Below are positions 58,486-64,000 of a stretch of 64,000 nucleotides of DNA, piece after piece. How positions within the stretch are numbered: position 1 is the first letter of the stretch; each line of letters begins with the position of its first letter. The translations under genes and the position numbers were made by a program. The notes under the pieces were generated by a model that ran no database searches, had not been told where the DNA came from, and was given only the letters and a program-made list of their open reading frames with translations. The stretch lies in NCBI GenBank assembly GCA_029256185.1, contig JAQSYI010000006.1, positions 170,990-234,989 of the forward strand. The letters are read 5' to 3'. Source of the stretch: Paenibacillaceae bacterium (GTDB lineage: Bacteria > Bacillota > Bacilli > Paenibacillales > NBRC-103111).

Positions 58486-59312
58486 TGGAAATGTTGGAGC
58501 ATGCGGCAGTTGTACCTGAAGCGGTACCGGCAGCCGGGGCAAGAAAGGCCAAGGCGCTGGGTCCGGTGCTGATCCCCCTGTCGGCAGGCATTCTGTTCAT
58601 AACCCTGTGGCAGATGAAGGTGATTCATGCCCTTTTCAATCTGAAAACCTTCCAGCTTCCGCTCCCTTCCGCCATCGGCCGGGCTATGCTGGATAACCGG
58701 GAAATCCTGTGGTCATACACCCGATATACGCTGACTGAGGCGGTGCTTGGCATGCTGTTGGGCTCGGCATTGGGATTCTGCGTAGCCTTGGCGGCCACGG
58801 CCTGGCCCAAGTGGGGGGCAGGAGGGCTGCTGCTGGCGGCTTCGCTGAACGCTGTTCCCATCGTGGCGTTGGCGCCCATCATGAATTTATGGTTCAGCGA
58901 CGGCATGGGCTCGCGAATTGCGATTGTGACCGTGACCACCATGGCGGCGATGGCCATTAATGCCCACAAAGGCATGAATATGATCGATCCTCTGGCGCTG
59001 GATTTGATGTATTCCTACGCGGCCAAGAAGCAGGAGGTATTCCGCTATCTGCGGATCGTAAACAGCCTGCCCTATGTATTCAGCGCGCTGAAGATCAACA
59101 CGACAGCCAGCATGATCGGGGCGATCGTCGGGGAATTTTTCTTCTCCTCCCGCGGACTGGGCTATCTGCTGTCCAACTCGATTAAAGTAGCCAAGATGCC
59201 ATTGGGCTGGTCCTGCATCGTGGTGGCGGCGATTGCCGGGGTTCTGTTCTATCTCATTATGGAGCGGTTGGAGAAGGTGTTCATCAAGTGGCATTCCTCC
59301 CAGCGGATCTAA
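58485..59312 (+). CDS. ABC transporter permease 2 (NMT1/ThiX/SsuC class)
   Basis: Second permease, 275 aa. ATG 58485 shares one base with the previous stop and follows GGAGGGGACC. The EAA loop ALDLMYSYAAKKQEVFRYLR closely resembles that of permease 1, so the pair probably arose by duplication. Six hydrophobic segments follow a soluble N-terminus of about 28 residues rich in Ala/Pro/Val. The stop codon overlaps the first base pairs of a 30-bp tandem repeat array. Confidence 0.88.
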   Translation: MEMLEHAAVVPEAVPAAGARKAKALGPVLIPLSAGILFITLWQMKVIHALFNLKTFQLPLPSAIGRAMLDNREILWSYTRYTLTEAVLGMLLGSALGFCVALAATAWPKWGAGGLLLAASLNAVPIVALAPIMNLWFSDGMGSRIAIVTVTTMAAMAINAHKGMNMIDPLALDLMYSYAAKKQEVFRYLRIVNSLPYVFSALKINTTASMIGAIVGEFFFSSRGLGYLLSNSIKVAKMPLGWSCIVVAAIAGVLFYLIMERLEKVFIKWHSSQRI

Positions 59313-59460
59313 GGCTATACGCCGGGAGCAAGCAGGATTTAAGGCAGTGCGCCGGGAGCAAGCAGGGTATAAGGTAGTGCGCTGGGAGCAAGCAGGGTAT
59401 AAGGTAGTGCGCTGGGAGCAAGCAGGATTTAAGGCAGTACGGTGGGAGCAAGCAGGATTT
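59311..59460. repeat. 30-bp tandem repeat, five copies
   Basis: GGGAGCAAGCAG recurs at 59324, 59354, 59384, 59414 and 59444; the full unit is 30 bp. The array begins in the stop codon of permease 2 and keeps a frame open as a 10-residue repeat, yet there is no ribosome binding site. The rest of the 352-bp gap to the binding protein (59461-59664) shows no gene. Confidence 0.88.
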
Positions 59461-59664
59461 CGAGCAGCGGGCGGGTGTACCCGACGGCGAGTAGGAGGCA
59501 AATCCGTGTCCCCGGGTGAAGTCCGGCGGCAGATTCATGAGCACACAGCCGGCGGCGGGAACAGCTCTGCTGTCCTGCAGCCGTTACATAAGTTGCTTTT
59601 GCCTGACAGAGCATGCTGTGCACAAATGATAAAAATTCGAATTCAAAAAGGGAGTGGAATTTTA

Positions 59665-60705
59665 ATGAAGAAAGCCAGTTGGAAATTCCGGGGAGCCATG
59701 CTCACGGCGGTTATGGTATTGACTGCTTCAATTCTGGGCGCATGCGGAGATTCGGATAAGGAGACCTCTGCATCCGGTTCGGTGCCTGTGAAGCTCCAGT
59801 TGAAATGGGTGCCTCAGGCCCAGTTTGCAGGCTATTACGTGGCTGCGGAGAAAGGGTATTACAAGGATGAAGGGTTGGATGTAACGATTGTTCCGGGCGG
59901 GCCGGACATTGTGCCGGAGCAGCAGGTGGCCAATGGCGCAGCGGATATCGGCGTGGATTGGGTAGCCAGTCTGCTGGCGCACCAGGAGCAAGGTCTGCCG
60001 CTGGTAGAGATTGCCCAGATTTACCAACAGAGCGGTTTGGTATTGGTGTCGAAGAAGGATAAGAATATTGCCACTCCCGCTGATCTGAAGGGGAAGAAAG
60101 TGGGCAACTGGATGGGCGGCAATGAATTCGAGCTGTTGGCGCTCTTCGACAAGTATAAGCTGGACCCGAACAAGGATCTGCAATTCGTCAAGCAGGGCTT
60201 CACCATGGACCAGTTCCTGGCAGGGGAGCTGGATGCCGCCTCCGCTATGACGTATAACGAATACCAAGTGGTGCTGGAGCAGGGCATTCCCGCCTCCGAC
60301 CTGTCTGTAATCGACATGAACAAGGAAGGCGTCGCCATGCTGGAGGATAATCTGTTCGCCAACAAGGAATGGCTGTCCAAGAACAAGGAGACGGCTGCCA
60401 AGTTCGTGCGGGCCTCCCTTAAGGGATGGAAGGACGCTGTAGAGAAGCCGGATGAGGCGGTAGCCAGCATTATGAAGGTGGTAGAGAAGGGCAGCACTTC
60501 GGAAGCCCATCAGAAGACCATGATGACGGAAGTGGCGAAGCTGGTGGCGCCAAGCGGCTTTGACATGGCGAAGCTTGGATTTATCGATGATGCCAAATTC
60601 AAGCAAACGGCCGACATTGCCCTCAAGTTTGGAGTCATCAAGAAGGAAGCGGACTTGAAAGCGGCCTACACCAATGAGATTGTGGAGATGGCCAATAAAA
60701 AATAA
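59665..60705 (+). CDS. NMT1/THI5-like ABC transporter substrate-binding lipoprotein
   Basis: Binding protein of the importer, 346 aa from ATG 59665 (AAAGGGAGTGG upstream). The lipoprotein signal ends at LGAC (Cys 28). The NMT1/THI5-like fold is clear from VKLQLKWVPQAQFAGYYVAA, GYYKDEGLDVTIVPGGPDI, LKGKKVGNWMGGNEFELLAL and the late MDQFLAGELDAASAMTYNEY. This class binds pyrimidine-like and related heterocyclic compounds, among others. Followed by a ureidopropionase-type and an aldehyde-dehydrogenase gene, uptake of a pyrimidine or its reduced derivative is the best inference. No TPP riboswitch is visible, which argues against simple thiamine-precursor uptake. Confidence 0.87.
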   Translation: MKKASWKFRGAMLTAVMVLTASILGACGDSDKETSASGSVPVKLQLKWVPQAQFAGYYVAAEKGYYKDEGLDVTIVPGGPDIVPEQQVANGAADIGVDWVASLLAHQEQGLPLVEIAQIYQQSGLVLVSKKDKNIATPADLKGKKVGNWMGGNEFELLALFDKYKLDPNKDLQFVKQGFTMDQFLAGELDAASAMTYNEYQVVLEQGIPASDLSVIDMNKEGVAMLEDNLFANKEWLSKNKETAAKFVRASLKGWKDAVEKPDEAVASIMKVVEKGSTSEAHQKTMMTEVAKLVAPSGFDMAKLGFIDDAKFKQTADIALKFGVIKKEADLKAAYTNEIVEMANKK

Positions 60706-60736
60706 GCGACCCCCCGGCTTGAACAGCTTGGGATAA

Positions 60737-60863
60737 CGGACCGCAAAACACGGCTGTCCGGCAAAAAGACGCAGAAAACACAACCGCAAATCAGTGTTAT
60801 GCAGCTTCGGATTTCGTTTTATACCCTGCATATGGTGATGGGGATGGCATTCTGCGTCTTTTT
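60737..60863 (+). ncRNA. Structured element closed by a 14-bp stem, possible leader or attenuator
   Basis: AAAAAGACGCAGAA (60763-60776) pairs perfectly with TTCTGCGTCTTTTT (60850-60863). Nested inside are AACAC/GTGTT (60777-60781 with 60794-60798) and ATGCAG/CTGCAT (60799-60804 with 60826-60831), directly adjacent to each other, so the whole can fold as a three-way junction. CGGAC/GTCCG (60737-60741 with 60756-60760) precedes it. The T-run on the closing stem would act as a terminator. It lies between the binding-protein stop and the amidohydrolase start (60947). It may simply be a terminator with a large loop; regulation is inference. Confidence 0.45.
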
Positions 60864-60946
60864 GTCATTGCATAGATTGAAGTATTTGTATTGTTTATAT
60901 TAAATGTGGAATAAGCATTGATGAGAAACGGCGGAGGAGGCCTGGA

Positions 60947-61828
60947 ATGGATACGGTAAGAATCGGACTGATTCAAGCATCGCATGATCTGGACGGACAG
61001 GAAGCGGTTGACAAGCATAAGGCCTCTTCGGTGGAAAAGCATATCCGGCTTATCCGCGAGGCGAAGCAAAAGGGCGCCCAAATTGTCTCCCTTCAGGAAA
61101 TATTTTATGGCCCTTATTTTTGCGCCGAGCAGACGCCCAAGTGGTATGATGCCGCCGAGGAGGTGCCCAATGGCCCCACTACCAAGCTGTTTCAGGATTT
61201 GGCCAAGGAGTTGGGCATCGTCATTATCCTGCCCGTATACGAGCGGGAAGGGATTGCGACTTATTACAATACAGCTGCTGTGATTGATGCGGACGGATCA
61301 TTTCTCGGGAAATACCGCAAGCACCATATTCCCCATGTAGGTGCCGGGGACAAAGGCTGCGGTTTTTGGGAGAAGTATTACTTCAAGCCGGGCAATCTGG
61401 GATATCCGGTATTTGATACCGCTTTTGCCAAGGTGGGGGTATATATCTGTTACGACCGGCATTTTCCGGAAGGCGCGCGGGTGCTGGGCTTAAACGGGGC
61501 GGAGATTGTGTTCAATCCCTCAGCCACTGTGGCGGGCACATCCGAATATCTGTGGAAGCTGGAGCAGCCGGCCCATGCAGTGGCCAACGGCTATTACATT
61601 GCCGCCATCAACCGGGTGGGGGTGGAGGCGCCTTGGAATATGGGCGAGTTCTACGGGCAGTCGTATCTGGCCGACCCCCGGGGGAGTATGGTGGCGATTG
61701 GCAGCCGGGACAAGGACGAAGTGGTAATCGGGGACATGTCCAAGGCGCTGATCCGCGAGGTGCGGGAGAGCTGGCAGTTCTACCGCGACCGCCGGCCGGA
61801 GACCTACGAGGCGTTGACCGGGCTGTAG
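60947..61828 (+). CDS. Nitrilase-superfamily amidohydrolase, beta-ureidopropionase / N-carbamoyl-amide hydrolase type
   Basis: A 293-residue enzyme of the carbon-nitrogen hydrolase superfamily. The catalytic triad is complete: Glu 51 (SLQEIFYG), Lys 125 (GKYRKHHIPH) and Cys 168 (VYICYDRHFPE). The extended block HHIPHVGAGDKGCGFWEKYY and the substrate-site NPSATVAGTSEYLW match beta-ureidopropionases and N-carbamoylputrescine amidases. The first type hydrolyses N-carbamoyl-beta-alanine to beta-alanine, CO2 and ammonia, step three of reductive pyrimidine breakdown. GGCGGAGGAGGCC precedes the ATG. Neighbours (nitrogen-controlled importer, malonate-semialdehyde-type dehydrogenase) favour the pyrimidine role. 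Confidence 0.86.
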   Translation: MDTVRIGLIQASHDLDGQEAVDKHKASSVEKHIRLIREAKQKGAQIVSLQEIFYGPYFCAEQTPKWYDAAEEVPNGPTTKLFQDLAKELGIVIILPVYEREGIATYYNTAAVIDADGSFLGKYRKHHIPHVGAGDKGCGFWEKYYFKPGNLGYPVFDTAFAKVGVYICYDRHFPEGARVLGLNGAEIVFNPSATVAGTSEYLWKLEQPAHAVANGYYIAAINRVGVEAPWNMGEFYGQSYLADPRGSMVAIGSRDKDEVVIGDMSKALIREVRESWQFYRDRRPETYEALTGL

Positions 61829-62030
61829 GCGGTGAAGGTGTGAAGGCTGTGAAGCTCTGGAGGCTGTAAAGGCTGTAAAGGCTGTGAAAGCGTGGAGGCT
61901 GTGAAAGCTGTGAAAGCGTGGAGGCTGTGAAAGCTGTGAAGGCGTGAAAGCTCTGAAGGCTGTGAAAGCCGTAAAGCTCTGAAAGTTTTGAAAGCTGTAA
62001 GGCCGTTAAAGCCGTTAAGACCGTGAAAGT
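61829..62030. repeat. 9-bp degenerate tandem repeat, about 20 copies
   Basis: Variants of GTGAAAGCT / GTAAAGGCT run head to tail for about 200 bp directly after the amidohydrolase stop. The array keeps frames open on both strands, which produces spurious repetitive open frames. The dehydrogenase ribosome binding site follows 64 bp later. Confidence 0.82.
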
Positions 62031-62111
62031 TGCATGCACAGTTCAAGTTGTAAGGGCGAAAAAAGCAGGAGGCTGCAAGGCCTTAATCGGTAAAAGGAGG
62101 GCGTGCTGCCA

Positions 62112-63575
62112 GTGACGCTGTTGAAGCAGAAACCGAAGCTGAAAAATATGATTGGAGGCCAATGGCTTGAAGCGGAGTCTGCTGCTTTTGAAGAAGTGGT
62201 GAATCCGGCAACAGGAGAGGTTCTGGCTTATGTGCCCCTTTCCACAGGGGCAGATCTGGAGCGGGCGGTTGCTGCAGCTGCCGCAAGCTTCCGGGAATGG
62301 AAGCAGGTGCCGGTGCCCAGACGGGCAAGACTGATGTTCCGGTACCAGCAGCTGCTTACGGAGAATTGGCAGGAGCTGGCCAGACTGATAACGCTGGAGA
62401 ACGGCAAAAGCTATGAAGAAGCATACGGCGAGGTGCAGCGGGGAATTGAATGCGTGGAATTCGCTGGGGGAGCCCCTGCCTTGATGATGGGCAGCCAGCT
62501 GCCGGATATCGCCTCTGGGATTGAGTCGGGGATGTATCGTTATCCGCTGGGGGTAATTGCGGGAATCTCACCCTTTAATTTCCCGATGATGGTTCCTTGC
62601 TGGATGTTTCCTTTGGCAGTTGCCTGCGGCAACACCTTCGTACTGAAGCCCTCAGAGCGCACGCCGCTGCTGGTGAATCGGCTGGCGGAGCTGTTTGCGG
62701 AGGCCGGCTTTCCAGCCGGAGTGCTCAGTGTGGTCCATGGGGCGCATGATGTGGTGAATGCCATGCTCTCTTCCCCGCAGGTCGCGGCGGTGTCCTTCGT
62801 CGGCTCGCAGCCGGTGGCGGAATATGTGTACAGGACCGGGACGGCCAATGGCAAAAGGGTGCAGGCTCTGGCCGGGGCCAAGAACCATTCCATTGTGCTG
62901 CCGGACGCGGATCTTGATCTGGCCGTCAAAAATATTGTCAGCGCCGCCTTCGGTTCGGCCGGTGAGCGCTGTATGGCCTGTGCGGTCGTGGTGGCAGTGG
63001 GTGATATTGCCGATGAACTGGTGCGGCGATTAGTGGAAGCGGCGGATCAGCTGACCATTGGCAACGGGCTTCACGAAAATGTGTTCTTGGGGCCTGTGAT
63101 CCGGCAGTCCAGCAAAGAGCGGACCATTGGATATATTGAAGCCGGGGTGCGGGAACAGGCGGTGCTGCTGCGCGATGGCAGAACAGATGCAGCCGCGGGC
63201 GGGCCGGGGTATTTTGTCGGACCCACTATCTTCGATCATGTGCGGCCGGGCATGAAAATCTGGGCGGAGGAAATCTTCGCACCGGTTCTGTCCATTGTCC
63301 GGGCAGCGGATTTGGCGGAGGCGATCGCTATAGCCAACCAGTCGGAATTCGCCAACGGAGCCTGTCTCTATACGGACAGCGCCGGGGCTGTGCGCCGCTT
63401 CCGTGAAGAAATCGACGCAGGGATGCTGGGCATCAATGTAGGCGTTCCGGCGCCGATGGCCTTCTTCCCGTTCTCAGGCTACAAGAATTCCTTCTACGGG
63501 GATTTGCACTGCAATGGACGGGATGGAGTGGAGTTCTTTACCCGCAAGAAGATGGTAACGGCGCGTTACTATTAG
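62112..63575 (+). CDS. CoA-acylating methylmalonate/malonate-semialdehyde dehydrogenase
   Basis: A 487-residue aldehyde dehydrogenase of the MmsA/IolA class, which oxidises malonate or methylmalonate semialdehyde to acetyl- or propionyl-CoA with NAD and CoA. The class signature [19 protein letters not shown] is present, as are [20 protein letters not shown] and the catalytic Cys 287 in GSAGERCMA. The late [20 protein letters not shown] is also diagnostic. AAGGAGG is better spaced to GTG 62112 than to GTG 62103. In reductive pyrimidine catabolism this enzyme would handle the semialdehyde formed from beta-alanine or beta-aminoisobutyrate after transamination; the transaminase and the first two enzymes are not in the window. 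Confidence 0.9.
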   Translation: MTLLKQKPKLKNMIGGQWLEAESAAFEEVVNPATGEVLAYVPLSTGADLERAVAAAAASFREWKQVPVPRRARLMFRYQQLLTENWQELARLITLENGKSYEEAYGEVQRGIECVEFAGGAPALMMGSQLPDIASGIESGMYRYPLGVIAGISPFNFPMMVPCWMFPLAVACGNTFVLKPSERTPLLVNRLAELFAEAGFPAGVLSVVHGAHDVVNAMLSSPQVAAVSFVGSQPVAEYVYRTGTANGKRVQALAGAKNHSIVLPDADLDLAVKNIVSAAFGSAGERCMACAVVVAVGDIADELVRRLVEAADQLTIGNGLHENVFLGPVIRQSSKERTIGYIEAGVREQAVLLRDGRTDAAAGGPGYFVGPTIFDHVRPGMKIWAEEIFAPVLSIVRAADLAEAIAIANQSEFANGACLYTDSAGAVRRFREEIDAGMLGINVGVPAPMAFFPFSGYKNSFYGDLHCNGRDGVEFFTRKKMVTARYY

Positions 63576-63689
63576 AGCCGGCGTGATTGGCGGCAATGTT
63601 ATGCGCAAAACTCTGCTTATTGCTTGCCTGTCCAGTGGAACAACCGGTTGACTCCGTAGATTGATCACATTCCATAGCTGTCAAAATGT

Positions 63690-64000
63690 AACTACTCAGC
63701 TATCTGTTTGGAAAAATGGTGTTTTACGAAACGGAGGAGCTTTTAAAGTCCGCTGCGGCCACTTTTCGCTCCATTTTTCTCGACTCGAATCCGTTGCTCG
63801 TTTTCACGAAGCACCATCTCAACAATAGATGGCTGGAGATGAGAGGTGCGAAATGTAAAAATACAGTTCATTTATCGGCAACTGCTGCAACGGAAGGTCT
63901 GGCCTGTAAAAATACATTTATTTTAGGCGGATTTCATCTTTTGGGCGGTTTGAAGCAAAAATAACTGTACTTTTGCAGGTAGAGAGCGAAAAAGAGGGCT
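63690..64000 (+). repeat. Dispersed repeat family B, copy at the window edge
   Basis: This sequence matches the reverse complement of 40110-40463 over its whole visible length, from ACTACTCAGCT through GGAAAAATGGTGTTTTACGA to CTGCTGCAACGGAAGGTCTG and the GTAAAAATACAGTT-type words near 63855, 63906 and 63962. It may continue past the window end. Nothing else is seen between 63576 and 64000. Confidence 0.8.

Overview
The window reads as chromosomal DNA of a Gram-positive, facultatively anaerobic, polysaccharide-degrading member of the Bacillales, most likely Paenibacillus or a close relative. The reasons are the strong AGGAGG-type ribosome binding sites, the moderately high GC coding sequence, and the density of YesM/YesN two-component pairs, AraC regulators and LplB/YtcP/LipO-type sugar ABC transporters. 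I see no tRNA, rRNA, phage, transposase or CRISPR locus.

Layout. 1-4272: the end of a glycyl radical enzyme, its activase and a complete SsuABC-like transporter, closed by a terminator. 4398-7596: a nucleoside-hydrolase-like gene and two divergent AraC regulators. 7631-12059: an OmpR-type two-component system facing a PMT-family membrane glycosyltransferase, with 11-bp-spaced repeats in the shared promoter region. 12060-13051: stacked repeats. 13052-19730: a YesMN pair and sugar ABC system 1. 20054-25084: two glycoside hydrolases, an FAD oxidoreductase and an AraC regulator. 25432-35808: a large secreted GH99-like multidomain protein, a membrane-anchored AraC regulator and sugar ABC system 2. 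35939-39784: a DeoR regulator and a 998-residue double-FAD protein with a helical-repeat tail. 39791-40708: dispersed repeats. 40709-44700: an aromatic-acid-exporter-like protein, a cysteine-rich soluble histidine kinase with a NarL-type regulator, and DoxX behind a Rex/Fnr-like box. 44793-47405: two futalosine-pathway menaquinone genes (mqnB, mqnD) and an AI-2E-family protein. 47722-56190: sugar ABC system 3, a second YesMN pair and a DUF2264 protein. 56191-64000: an NMT1/THI5-like ABC transporter behind a perfect GlnR/TnrA box, then a beta-ureidopropionase-like amidohydrolase and a methylmalonate-semialdehyde-type dehydrogenase.

How the genes work together. About half of the window is sense-and-import machinery for oligosaccharides. 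Each of the three sugar importers lacks an ATPase gene and has its own AraC/YesN-type regulator beside it; secreted or cytoplasmic glycosidases and two FAD oxidoreductases lie in between. The two ends of the window look like nutrient-salvage modules: anaerobic radical chemistry with a sulfonate-type importer on the left, and nitrogen-controlled pyrimidine degradation on the right. Between 41.7 and 46.3 kb lies a redox-flavoured stretch (cysteine-cluster kinase, Rex/Fnr box, DoxX, menaquinone genes).

The most unusual non-coding content is repetitive. There are two inverted copies of a roughly 195-bp element built from four 21-bp palindromes at matching spacing, a second dispersed family of about 340 bp with a similar four-motif layout, and six short-unit tandem arrays, one of which (9-bp then 7-bp units) lies directly upstream of and in frame with a histidine kinase.
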